NCBI GenBank assembly: GCA_046484625.1
Contig: JAWOIO010000113.1
Coordinates: 1-24,376 of the forward strand
DNA: 24,376 nt
DNA from: DASUAO01 sp046484625
GTDB lineage: Bacteria; Actinomycetota; Acidimicrobiia; IMCC26256; PALSA-555
Direction of reading: 5' to 3'
The notes under the pieces are model-generated. The model was not told the DNA's origin. It did no database searches and was given only the letters and a program-made list of their open reading frames with translations. Of the stretch, positions 1 through 7,402 are shown in pieces. Positions within the stretch are counted from its first letter, which is position 1. The number at the start of each line of letters is the position of its first letter. The position numbers and the translations under genes are program-made.

Positions 1-2223
1 GCCGAGCTCAGCACGCCCCGGCGAGTGCGCCTGCACCGTCAGATCGGCGAGGCACTCGAGACCGCGGTGGGGGCGCAGACGGACGCATCGCTGCCCGAGC
101 TCGCGTACCACTGGTTCCAGGCCGCTCCTGGCGGTGACATCGAGAAGGCCGTCGGGTACTCCACGCGCGCCGCCGATCGTGCCCGCGACCAGGCCGCCCA
201 CGAGGAAGCTGCCCGGTACTACGACCAGGCGCTCCAAGCCCTCGAGCTCGACGACCAGGCCGACGAGCTCTCGCGTGCCGAGCTCCTCCTCTCCCACGGT
301 TCGTCGCTCAAGCGAGCGGGGGAGACCGAGCGCGCCGATCGGCAGCTCAGCGATGCGATCGCGATCGCTCGTCGACACGGCGCCGCCGAGCTGATGGCCA
401 GGGTGGCGATCCAGTTCGGCGCCACCGGGATGATCGGGACGCGCCAGGACGACCGGACGGCGGTGCTCGAGGAGGCGATCGAGATGCTCGGCGAAGCCGA
501 CCTCGCGCTGCGGGCACGGTTGTGCTCGCTGCTCGCCGGCTACGAGCTGTTCTTCGACGCGGATCGCCACCGGCAGCTGGCGGTCGAAGCGCTCGATGCG
601 GCCCGACGTTCGGGCGATCCGTCGGCCGAGACGGTCGCGCTCCAGACGTGGGCCTGGCAGCTTCGCCCCGGCGTCGACGACGACGAGCTGGAGCGGGTGC
701 TCGACGAGACCCAGCAGCTCGCGGAAGCAACGGGCAACGGCGACCTCCTGTTCAGCAACAGCGGGAGCTACGCGGTGCGAGCGATGGTCCGAGGCGACGC
801 GGACCTGCACGACCGCGCGCTCGCCGACGCAGTCCGGCTCGCCGGCGAGCTCAGATCTCCGAACCACGCGGCGAGCGCCGCCCTCTCGCGCGGTGCGTCG
901 GCGGTCGCCCGCGGCGACTTCGAGGGCGCCGAGACCGCGGCGAACGAGGCCCTGGAGCTGGGGCGTCGGCTCCGGAGCCGGGGTTTCGTGAACAACTACG
1001 GGATCCTCGTGATGCCGATGCGTCGCGAGCAGGGGCGTCTCGGCGAGCTGGTCGACGCAACGCGGGCCGCCGTCGAGGCGACGCCGGAGATCATGTCCTG
1101 GCGCTGCGGTCTCGCGCAGATGCTCGCGATCGTCGGCCGACACGACGAGGCGCGAGCCGAGCTCGACATGATCGCCGTCGACGACTTCGGGACCATCGCG
1201 CTCGATGTCGCTCGACCGTACGCACTGTGCGGCGCCGCGGAGGCGATCGCGATCATCGGTGCGGCCGACCTGGCCGAGGTGCTCGCGCCGCTCCTCGCGG
1301 AGATCCCTGGCCGAGGAGTGGCGCTCGGGCCGACCGTGTATCACGGTCCGACCGACCGGTACCTGGGCCTCCTCATGCTCACGCTCGGCCGGCACGACGA
1401 AGCGATCGAGCACCTCGAGACCGCGATCCAGATCCTGGAAGGTTTCCGAGCCCGCCCGTTTGCGGCCCGGACCCGGTTGGAGCTCGCCCGCGCGCACCTG
1501 GCCCGAGCCGGCGACGGCGACGAGTCGCGCGCGCTCGGGCTGCTCAACGAGGCGCTCGACACCGCGCAGGAGGTCGGGATGCCTGCGCTCGTCGAGGAGG
1601 TGCTCGCGGTGAAGCTCGACCTCCAGGGGGTGGCGTCCGGCTCGTCACCCGACGCGTCGATCGACGCCGTCGCGGCATCGGTCGGCCGGGAACGACCAGA
1701 CGTCGGGCGGCTCGCCGCGGCCGACGGTCGAGTCACACTGCTCTTCTCCGACATCGAGGGCTACTCGTCGATGACCGACCGTCTGGGCGACGTGCGGAGC
1801 CAGCACGTGCTCCACGCCCACAACGAGCTGCTCCGCGCCGCGCTGCGGGAGTGGAACGGCACCGAGGTGAAGAGCCAGGGCGACGGCTTCATGCTCGCCT
1901 TCTCCGACACCGACGCCGCGGTCCAGTGCGCCGTCGCGATCCAAAGGGCGATCGACGGGCACGACTTCGGCGAGGACGCCGGCGGCGTCCGGGTCCGCAT
2001 CGGGCTCCACGCGGGTCCCGTGATCCGTGAAGGCGACGACTTCTTCGGCCGGACGGTGATCACCGCCGCCCGCGTCGCCGACGCCGCGTCCGGCGGTGAG
2101 ATCCTCGCGACCGAGGAGGTGCAGGCGCAGTCGTCGGCGGGCACCTACGGTGCGCCGCGGGAGGTCAGCCTCAAGGGACTGACCGGCACCCGCCAGGTAC
2201 TCCCGGTCGACTGGCGCCCCTGA
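1..2223 (+). CDS. TPR-repeat regulator with C-terminal class III adenylate/guanylate cyclase domain (5' partial)
   Basis: The frame is open from the first base, so the gene begins upstream; the in-frame GTG at 25 is probably internal. The first ~550 codons are alanine/leucine-rich helical repeats of TPR type. The last ~165 residues, from about nt 1726, form a class III nucleotidyl cyclase domain. The first metal Asp is in FSDIEGYSS. The substrate-specifying Lys and second metal Asp are in EVKSQGDGF. The adenine-specifying Asp is in GDDFFGRTV. The transition-state Arg is in TAAR, but the usual Asn of the VNxAAR motif is Ile (VITAAR). Actinobacterial proteins of this kind usually carry an AAA/LuxR-type ATPase domain before the TPRs; that part would lie outside the window. 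The product is probably a cytosolic signalling protein. Whether it makes cAMP is uncertain because of the Asn change. It converges on the photolyase gene across about 108 bp. Confidence 0.85.
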   Translation, partial: AELSTPRRVRLHRQIGEALETAVGAQTDASLPELAYHWFQAAPGGDIEKAVGYSTRAADRARDQAAHEEAARYYDQALQALELDDQADELSRAELLLSHGSSLKRAGETERADRQLSDAIAIARRHGAAELMARVAIQFGATGMIGTRQDDRTAVLEEAIEMLGEADLALRARLCSLLAGYELFFDADRHRQLAVEALDAARRSGDPSAETVALQTWAWQLRPGVDDDELERVLDETQQLAEATGNGDLLFSNSGSYAVRAMVRGDADLHDRALADAVRLAGELRSPNHAASAALSRGASAVARGDFEGAETAANEALELGRRLRSRGFVNNYGILVMPMRREQGRLGELVDATRAAVEATPEIMSWRCGLAQMLAIVGRHDEARAELDMIAVDDFGTIALDVARPYALCGAAEAIAIIGAADLAEVLAPLLAEIPGRGVALGPTVYHGPTDRYLGLLMLTLGRHDEAIEHLETAIQILEGFRARPFAARTRLELARAHLARAGDGDESRALGLLNEALDTAQEVGMPALVEEVLAVKLDLQGVASGSSPDASIDAVAASVGRERPDVGRLAAADGRVTLLFSDIEGYSSMTDRLGDVRSQHVLHAHNELLRAALREWNGTEVKSQGDGFMLAFSDTDAAVQCAVAIQRAIDGHDFGEDAGGVRVRIGLHAGPVIREGDDFFGRTVITAARVADAASGGEILATEEVQAQSSAGTYGAPREVSLKGLTGTRQVLPVDWRP

Positions 2224-2240
2224 TCGAGCCGGATCGGCCT

Positions 2241-2336
2241 CCTGACCCGTTCTGGTGACGGAACGAGCCCTTATGACGGCGCGATGCGTCACGAGAACCG
2301 CTCGAGGGGCACCGAACGTCACGAGAAGCGGTCAGG
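2241..2336. repeat. Three-copy repeat forming alternative stem-loops between convergent genes
   Basis: A 20-base arm at 2241-2260 (CCTGACCCGTTCTGGTGACG) is nearly the reverse complement of 2317-2336 (CGTCACGAGAAGCGGTCAGG), with 17 of 20 positions agreeing. A third partial copy (CGTCACGAGAACCG) sits at 2287-2300 in direct orientation to the last one. The first arm could pair with either later copy. The last copy includes the photolyase stop codon. It could act as a bidirectional terminator or be a small dispersed repeat; no U-tract is visible. Confidence 0.5.
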
Positions 2337-3693
2337 ACCGAGAGCGGATCGCCCGGAACTCCTCGATCGCCTCGTGGTGGTCGACGATCGGGAGCGGGTA
2401 GCCCACGCGGGCACGGGTCTCGGGGTCGGGGTCGTGGATGGCCTTGCCCGCGACGCCCGCGAGCTCGGGGACGTATCGCCGCACGTAGTCGCCGTTCGGG
2501 TCGAACCGCAGTCCCTGGCGCGTGGGGTTGAACACGCGGTGCGGGTTGGCATCGGTTCCCGTGCCCGCGGTCCACTGCCAGTTGAGCTGGTTGTTCGCGA
2601 CGTCGCCGTCGACGAGCAAGTCCAGGAAGTGCGCGGCGCCGAGGCGCCAGTCGATCATCAGGTCCTTGGTCAGGAACGACGCGGTGACCATGCGGGCGCG
2701 GTTGTGCATGAACCCTTCACGAAGCAGCTGACGCATCCCCGCGTCGACCACGGGGTAGCCGGTCCGCCCTGCCTTCCACGCGGCGAGCCCATCGGGATCG
2801 TCGTGCCAGGTGTCGCCGCGGTCCTTGAAGTCATCCCGGGCAGCACCGGGTCGGGCGGCGAGGATCTGGTGGTAGAAGTCCCGCCAACAGAGCTGACGAA
2901 CGAACGCGTCGGCACCCTCCCGCCCCTGCAGCCTCGTTGCCACCTCGAGGGGCGAGAGGCATCCGAAGTGCAGGTATGGGCTGATCCGCGACGTGGCGTC
3001 ACCCGGGAGGTCGTCGTGGCGGTCGCCGTACCGTGCGAGGTCGTGGCGGACCCAGGCGTCGAGGCGAGCCCGCGCCGGTCCCTCACCGCCGGGCGCGACC
3101 TCGGGAGAAGGGACGCCGGTGACGAGGTCGGCCCGGGCGGGGATCTCGATCCCGGACACGTGGGGTGGGACTCCCACGGCGCGTGGTGCCGGCACTGCTG
3201 GCCGCCATGGAGCCGCGAGCCACGCCCGGTGGTACGGCGTGAAGACCTGGTAGCAGTCGCCATTGGTCGGGGAGATCGCGCCGGGTGGCACCACGGTCAC
3301 GCCGGGATGGCGATGCACCTCGATCGCGTCCGCCCGAGCGTCTGTCGCCAGTGTGTCGGTCCGTCCACGCGCGTAGGCGCTCACGTCGTCGGCGACGTGG
3401 ATCGTCGCGGCGTCGACGGCCCGGGCCACACGTAGCACCTCGTCGACCCACCGACCGCGCCGCACCACGAGGCGGCCTCCGCGCTCCCGCAGCGATACGT
3501 CGAGGTCCGACAGCGCCTCGACGAGGAAACCGACTCGGTTGGGTCGTGCGAACCGACTGGACAGGATGTCGTCGTCGAGGACGAAGAGCGGCACCACGGG
3601 GCTCGACGCGGCGGCGCGGAGCGCAGGGTTGTCCCGCACGCGCAGGTCGCGGGTGAAGACAACCACCGCCGTGCGACCGTCAGGCATCCCCAT
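2332..3693 (-). CDS. phr: Deoxyribodipyrimidine photo-lyase (class I CPD photolyase/cryptochrome family)
   Basis: This 453-residue protein has the usual length of class I photolyases. The N-terminal antenna-binding Rossmann-like domain starts with VVVFTRDLRVRDNPAL and runs to about residue 130. The C-terminal helical FAD domain has the expected signatures: ISPYLHFGCLSP, CWRDFYHQIL, TGYPVVDAGMRQL, FMHNRARM, and NNQLNWQW at residues 367-374 followed by GTGTDANP and FNPTRQG. It would repair cyclobutane pyrimidine dimers using light and FADH-. ATG at 3693 is used; a second ATG two codons downstream is an alternative. It begins 3 nt after the stop of the ACT-domain gene, so the two are probably one transcript. 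A cryptochrome role cannot be excluded from sequence alone, but the motifs favour a photolyase. Confidence 0.93.
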   Translation of the reverse strand: MGMPDGRTAVVVFTRDLRVRDNPALRAAASSPVVPLFVLDDDILSSRFARPNRVGFLVEALSDLDVSLRERGGRLVVRRGRWVDEVLRVARAVDAATIHVADDVSAYARGRTDTLATDARADAIEVHRHPGVTVVPPGAISPTNGDCYQVFTPYHRAWLAAPWRPAVPAPRAVGVPPHVSGIEIPARADLVTGVPSPEVAPGGEGPARARLDAWVRHDLARYGDRHDDLPGDATSRISPYLHFGCLSPLEVATRLQGREGADAFVRQLCWRDFYHQILAARPGAARDDFKDRGDTWHDDPDGLAAWKAGRTGYPVVDAGMRQLLREGFMHNRARMVTASFLTKDLMIDWRLGAAHFLDLLVDGDVANNQLNWQWTAGTGTDANPHRVFNPTRQGLRFDPNGDYVRRYVPELAGVAGKAIHDPDPETRARVGYPLPIVDHHEAIEEFRAIRSRS

Positions 3694-3696
3694 CGT

Positions 3697-4362
3697 CTAG
3701 CGGTCGAGCAGCGTCCATGTCCGATCGGCGATCTGCGCGAGGGCCACGAGCTGGGCCCGCTCGCTCCGACGGAACGGGTTGCCGTCGCGTCCGACGAGGA
3801 GCACTGCGTCGTGGCGCGCCAGCCCGGCGACCAGGAGGTCGTCGGGACCACTCGTGCCGTCGACCACCTGAGGGGAGGCAGTCGTGCCTGTCGCGAGCGC
3901 GGCGAGGAACTCGGTCTCGGGCCGGGCGTGGTCGCCCGCGGCGCTCAGCTCAGTGTCGCCGTGCAGGAGGACGGCCCAGTCGGCCAGGAACTCGGTGCGG
4001 ACGTGCGCGACGAGGGTGTCATGGAGACCCGAGACGGTCGTCGACTCGCAGAGCCGGACCGCCGACTCGAGCGCATCGATGCGGGGGTCGGGGAACGCGC
4101 CGACGAGTCGGACGTGCTCGACGGACGCACCGTCGACCTGCTCGATCTCTCGTGTCATCAGATCCAGCACGGCAGGGTCGGAGAGGATCACCGAGAACTC
4201 GTCGACGGCGATCCCACCCGCATGCTCGAGCACGTCGACCGAGACGATGTCGCCGCCCACGGCTCCGATGCGCGCCGCGACGAGGGCGAGGGCACCCGGC
4301 CGGTCGGGCAGCCAGACGCGCACCAACGCGTGCGCGGTCGCCGGTCCGGGGGCGCTGACCAT
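3697..4362 (-). CDS. ACT-domain protein, possible ligand-sensing regulator
   Basis: The product is 221 residues from ATG 4362. An N-terminal ACT domain covers about residues 9-85 (LVRVWLPDRPGALALVAARI, then GGDIVSVDVLEHAGG), the fold used to bind amino acids or other small ligands. The C-terminal half, about 95-221, looks like a weak GAF-type sensor domain (LLHGDTELSAAGDHARP, ending AQIADRTWTLLDR). No catalytic or DNA-binding domain is visible. A TACCCT hexamer lies 6 nt upstream of the ATG (4369-4374), consistent with a leaderless message. The frame stays open further upstream, but that extension is antisense to nadD and arginine-rich, so it was not used. It lies 3 nt ahead of the photolyase and is likely cotranscribed. 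Function unknown. Confidence 0.8.
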   Translation of the reverse strand: MVSAPGPATAHALVRVWLPDRPGALALVAARIGAVGGDIVSVDVLEHAGGIAVDEFSVILSDPAVLDLMTREIEQVDGASVEHVRLVGAFPDPRIDALESAVRLCESTTVSGLHDTLVAHVRTEFLADWAVLLHGDTELSAAGDHARPETEFLAALATGTTASPQVVDGTSGPDDLLVAGLARHDAVLLVGRDGNPFRRSERAQLVALAQIADRTWTLLDR

Positions 4363-4368
4363 GGCCGC

Positions 4369-4374
4369 AGGGTA
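4369..4374 (-). promoter_or_regulatory. Putative -10 element for the ACT-domain/photolyase unit (leaderless)
   Basis: On the minus strand TACCCT is followed by 6 nt and then the ATG at 4362. This spacing puts the expected transcription start at the start codon. No clear -35 was seen. Confidence 0.45.
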
Positions 4375-4435
4375 CGGGGTGGACGTTTCGGCCGCGTGTC
4401 CGGCGCGTGAATCCAGGCCGCGACGGGCGGCGTCG

Positions 4436-4441
4436 TATCCT
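4436..4441 (+). promoter_or_regulatory. Putative -10 element for nadD (leaderless)
   Basis: TATCCT is followed by 6 nt and then GTG at 4448, so the predicted transcription start coincides with the start codon. It faces the minus-strand promoter at 4369-4374 in an 85-bp divergent intergenic region. Confidence 0.5.
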
Positions 4442-4447
4442 GGCCGG

Positions 4448-5041
4448 GTGCCAGGCGGTGGAACCGAACGCGTCGGCATCCTCGGCGGCACCTTCGACCC
4501 GGTCCACGTCGGGCATCTCGTCGTCGCATCCGACGCCCGTGCCGTCCTCGGGCTCGACCGTGTGCTCTTCGTGGTCGCCGGCGATCCGTGGCAGAAGCGG
4601 GGTGAGGTCGTCGCCGGGCCGAAGGACCGCCTTGCGCTCGTGGTCGCCGCCGTGGCCGGTATCGACGGCCTGGCCGCAAGCGCCGTGGAGGTGAACCGCG
4701 ACGGCCCGTCGGTCACCGCGGACACCCTGGAGGCGTTGGCGGCGCCCGGGCGCGAGCTCTTCCTGCTCCTCGGTGCCGACGCGGTCGCCAACATGTCGAC
4801 GTGGCGTCGGCTCGAGGACACGAAGCATCTCGCGACGGTCGTCGTCGTCGAGCGGGAGGGCGAGCACGCCGAACCGCCGGGCGAGGGGTGGAAGGTCCAG
4901 CACCTCGCGGTGCCGCGCCTCGACGTGTCCTCGACCGAGCTACGTGCTCGCCTCGCGTCGGGTCGGCCGATCCACGGGCTGGTGCCGGCTCCTGTCGTGC
5001 AGGAGATCGCAGCACGAGGCCTCTATGCTGAGGCTCGATGA
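4448..5041 (+). CDS. nadD: Nicotinate-nucleotide adenylyltransferase
   Basis: NadD adenylates nicotinic acid mononucleotide to deamido-NAD in NAD biosynthesis. The 197-residue product has the family's usual length. The nucleotidyltransferase signature GGTFDPVHVGH is at residues 13-23, including the HxGH-type HVGH. The second ATP-binding signature SSTELRARL is at about 161-169. LLGADAVANMSTWRRLED in the middle matches the NaMN-binding region of NadD. GTG 4448 is chosen because it lies just before the motif and 6 nt after a TATCCT hexamer. The longer open frame upstream is antisense to the ACT gene. Its 3' end overlaps rsfS by 17 nt, the usual actinobacterial nadD-rsfS pairing. Confidence 0.95.
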   Translation: MPGGGTERVGILGGTFDPVHVGHLVVASDARAVLGLDRVLFVVAGDPWQKRGEVVAGPKDRLALVVAAVAGIDGLAASAVEVNRDGPSVTADTLEALAAPGRELFLLLGADAVANMSTWRRLEDTKHLATVVVVEREGEHAEPPGEGWKVQHLAVPRLDVSSTELRARLASGRPIHGLVPAPVVQEIAARGLYAEAR

Positions 5042-5459
5042 CGAACCGGGTCCCGCGCGCTTGACGACGAGCGGCGCGGACGCGGTCAGCGATGCAGCGC
5101 AGCGCGCGCTCGTTGCGGCGTCGGCATCGGCGGCGAAGCAGGGGCACGACATCGTCGTGCTCGACGTCGGCCCGATCATCGCGATCATCGAGACGTTCGT
5201 CCTCGTCAGCGCGACCAACACCCGTCAGGTGCGGACCATCGTCGACGAGGTCGAAGCGGCGTTGAAGGCGCACGACGGATCGCAGCCCCTCGGCATCGAG
5301 GGTCGCGACGACGCCACGTGGGTCTTGCTCGACTACGGCGATGTGGTCGTGCACGTGTTCCTCGCCGAGACGAGGGAGTTCTACGACCTCGACCGGCTGT
5401 GGGCCGACGCCCGGCGGGTGCCGTTCGAGGAACGGGACGCGCTGGCCGCCGAGGGTTAG
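5025..5459 (+). CDS. rsfS: Ribosome silencing factor RsfS
   Basis: RsfS (DUF143/Iojap family) binds ribosomal protein L14 and blocks joining of 30S and 50S subunits during starvation. The family core is clear: GHDIVVLDVGPIIAIIETFV, ATNTRQVRTIVDEVE, then DATWVLLDYGDVVVHVF and REFYDLDRLWADA. From ATG 5025 the product is 144 residues, overlapping nadD by 17 nt. An in-frame TTG at 5061 would give 132 residues and sits closer to the conserved core, so the start is uncertain. It is translationally linked to nadD and converges on hisF; their stop codons overlap (5456-5459). Confidence 0.93.
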   Translation: MLRLDDEPGPARLTTSGADAVSDAAQRALVAASASAAKQGHDIVVLDVGPIIAIIETFVLVSATNTRQVRTIVDEVEAALKAHDGSQPLGIEGRDDATWVLLDYGDVVVHVFLAETREFYDLDRLWADARRVPFEERDALAAEG

Positions 5460-6268
5460 CTCGGCTCGTCCTGCGCGTCGAGGTAGGGGCGCATCGGGAT
5501 GCCGCGCTCCGTCAGCCCTGCCTTCAGCTCGCGGACGCCGACGTTCCGCTCGAGCCTCGGGGAGTACAGGATCGAGCTGATGATCGCGGCGTGGGCGCCG
5601 CCGTCGGTGAGTCCCGCCGCGATGTGGTCGACTGTGCCGGCGCCGCCCGAGGCGACGATCGGGACGTTGACCGCGTCGGCCACAGCTCGGGTGATCGTGA
5701 GGTCGTACCCGGACGCGGTGCCGTCGCAGTCGATGCTGTTCACCACGATCTCGCCCGCGCCGAGGTCCTCGCCGCGTCGGACCCAGTCGATCGCGTCGAG
5801 GCCGGTGGCTTCACGTGCGCCGTCGATGAAGACCTCGTAGCCGCTCGGGATGCCGGGGCGGACGCCGACGTGCTTCACCTGCGTGCTCAGCACCACGCAC
5901 TGGCGCCCGAACGCCTCGGCGCCCTGGCGGATGATGTCGGGCTCGCGCACCGCCATCGAGTCGATGCTGATCTTCTCGGCCCCGGCCTTCAGCACCGCGA
6001 ACATGTCGTCGACCGACCGGATGCCGCCGCCGACGGTGAACGGCACAAAGACGTGCCGGGCGACGTCGCGCACTGTCTCGAGGTCGATTGGTCGACGCCG
6101 CGCGCTGGCGGTGATGTCATAGAAGATGATCTCGTCGATCTGATCGTCGTAGAGCGAGCGTGCGAGCTCCGCGGCGGGGGCGACGTCGATGTTGTCCTGG
6201 AACTTCTGGGCCTTGGTGACGCGGCCGCCCACGACGTCGAAGCACGCGACAAGGCGCTTCGTGAGCAT
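5456..6268 (-). CDS. hisF: Imidazole glycerol phosphate synthase subunit HisF, with altered catalytic residue 130
   Basis: HisF is the (beta/alpha)8 cyclase half of IGP synthase. It converts PRFAR plus ammonia from HisH into IGP and AICAR. The 270-residue product aligns without gaps to Thermotoga maritima HisF (recalled from memory) over the first 130 positions. Asp11 (ACFD), the gate residues Arg5, Glu46 and Lys99, and the phosphate-site TVGGGI and ASGGAG segments are present. Position 130, an essential Asp in the family, is Gln (codon CAG at 5881-5879, in VVLSTQVKHV). Position 103, normally Asn in SINTAAV, is Asp (SIDSMAV). It overlaps the hisH stop by one base (TGATG). No other his gene lies in the window. 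It is probably the histidine enzyme, but weakened activity or use of a different substrate is possible. Confidence 0.88.
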   Translation of the reverse strand: MLTKRLVACFDVVGGRVTKAQKFQDNIDVAPAAELARSLYDDQIDEIIFYDITASARRRPIDLETVRDVARHVFVPFTVGGGIRSVDDMFAVLKAGAEKISIDSMAVREPDIIRQGAEAFGRQCVVLSTQVKHVGVRPGIPSGYEVFIDGAREATGLDAIDWVRRGEDLGAGEIVVNSIDCDGTASGYDLTITRAVADAVNVPIVASGGAGTVDHIAAGLTDGGAHAAIISSILYSPRLERNVGVRELKAGLTERGIPMRPYLDAQDEPS

Positions 6269-6885
6269 CAGACCCCGTCCTTCCCGTCCCAGGCCGCGAA
6301 CGCCGCGAGGAGCGCGAGCCCCAGCGCACCGCTCTTCTCGGCGTGGAACTGGGTCGCGACGATGTTCTCGTGGGCCACGACCGAGCAGAAGTCGACGCCG
6401 TAGCCGGTCTCGCCCAGCACGTCGGCACGGTCCGCCGGTGCCGCGTGGAACGAGTTGACGAAGTAGCAGTGACCGCCGTCGGGGAACCCTGCAGTCACGG
6501 GGTGGTCTCGGCGCAGGTGGACGCTGTTCCAGCCGATCTGCGGGACGCGTTCGGTGGTGGGGAAGGGGAGGACGGCGCCCGGGATCCAGCCGAGGCAGTC
6601 GACATCGCCTTCGGCGCTGTGCTCGAACAGCACCTGCAGCCCGATGCAGATGCCGAGGAACGGCACCGCGTTCTCGCGGACAGCAGCGGTGAGCGGTCCC
6701 ATGAACCCTGCCTCGTCGAGCGAGTCGAGGGTGGCACGCGCGGCACCCACGCCCGGCAGGATGAGGTGGTCGCATCCGTCGATGCCCGCTGGGTCGGCGA
6801 CGAGGCGGTGCTCGACCCCGAGCCGATCCAGCGCGTAGCCGACACTCGGCGCGTTCCCCGCGCGGTAGTCGACGACCCCGATCAT
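6268..6885 (-). CDS. hisH: Imidazole glycerol phosphate synthase glutamine amidotransferase subunit HisH
   Basis: HisH is the class I glutaminase that hydrolyses glutamine and passes ammonia to HisF. The 205-residue product has the expected length. The catalytic Cys lies in LGICIGLQVLF, the oxyanion strand is PGVGA, and the His/Glu of the triad are in QFHAEKSG, where the family more often has HPEKS. The N-terminus reads VVDYRAGNAPSVGYAL where GNLRSV is common. GWNSV and NSFHAAP match conserved blocks. ATG 6885 directly precedes the first beta strand. It is cotranslated with hisF. A TAGACT hexamer at 6906-6911 could be its own promoter, separating it from the homing-endonuclease ORFs whose stop lies 76 nt upstream. 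Confidence 0.93.
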   Translation of the reverse strand: MIGVVDYRAGNAPSVGYALDRLGVEHRLVADPAGIDGCDHLILPGVGAARATLDSLDEAGFMGPLTAAVRENAVPFLGICIGLQVLFEHSAEGDVDCLGWIPGAVLPFPTTERVPQIGWNSVHLRRDHPVTAGFPDGGHCYFVNSFHAAPADRADVLGETGYGVDFCSVVAHENIVATQFHAEKSGALGLALLAAFAAWDGKDGV

Positions 6886-6905
6886 GACGGTCCGATCACA
6901 CGTCG

Positions 6906-6911
6906 AGTCTA
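6906..6911 (-). promoter_or_regulatory. Putative -10 element for hisHF
   Basis: TAGACT on the minus strand lies 20 nt upstream of the hisH ATG. It gives an expected leader of about 14 nt. No convincing -35 is visible. Confidence 0.3.
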
Positions 6912-6961
6912 GGAACGGTGCGAGATCGACCCGGGATCGATTCACCTGCGTCGACCGACGC

Positions 6962-7402
6962 CTACTCCCGACGGAGGACCCAGAGGTGGTGCCGGCACAG
7001 GCCGTGTGCCCTCTGACGTTCTTCGCACCCGGGGATCGTGCACCGGCGGCGCCGACGCGCGCGGGTCTCCCAGTGGACGACGAGGTCGTCACGCCACGCC
7101 TCGAACTGTGCGCGCTTGTGGGACGGCGGGAGGTGGGCATCCATGAAGGGGACGACCCGCTCGATGTGGTCCCGAATGCTCGTGACGACGAACTGGACCT
7201 CGTCGTCGTAGTGCGCGGCCCGCCGCGGGAAGGTGTGGATGCGCCCGCACCCGAGGAACTCCTGGAGCGTGTGACACATCCCCGCGTCGGTCGCGCCGAG
7301 CCCGACTGCGAGTCGGAATCTTCCGCCCGTTCGGATGAACGAGCCTTCGGCAGCCACGAAGCCGGCCAGGAACGCGGCCGACGCGTCAGTAGCCGGTCGC
7401 AC
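6962..7402 (-). CDS. LAGLIDADG homing-endonuclease-like protein, distal copy
   Basis: The product is about 146 residues from GTG 7402; an in-frame GTG at 7429 would add nine. One LAGLIDADG-type motif, FLAGFVAAEGSF, is at residues 11-22 and keeps the acidic Glu that binds catalytic metal. The middle matches the upstream neighbour: FLGCGRI versus FLGVGSI, and KRAQFEAWRDDL versus KRRQFEQWREEL. A C-terminal Cys/His tail (C121-x4-C126-x9-C136-x2-H139) resembles the GC...GLCRxH zinc-binding tail found in some HNH/homing nucleases. Single-motif LAGLIDADG proteins act as dimers. The start overlaps the end of the proximal copy by 17 nt, suggesting coupled translation, though no Shine-Dalgarno is visible. 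No intron or intein boundaries are evident around it. Nuclease activity is inference. Confidence 0.72.
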   Translation of the reverse strand: MRPATDASAAFLAGFVAAEGSFIRTGGRFRLAVGLGATDAGMCHTLQEFLGCGRIHTFPRRAAHYDDEVQFVVTSIRDHIERVVPFMDAHLPPSHKRAQFEAWRDDLVVHWETRARRRRRCTIPGCEERQRAHGLCRHHLWVLRRE

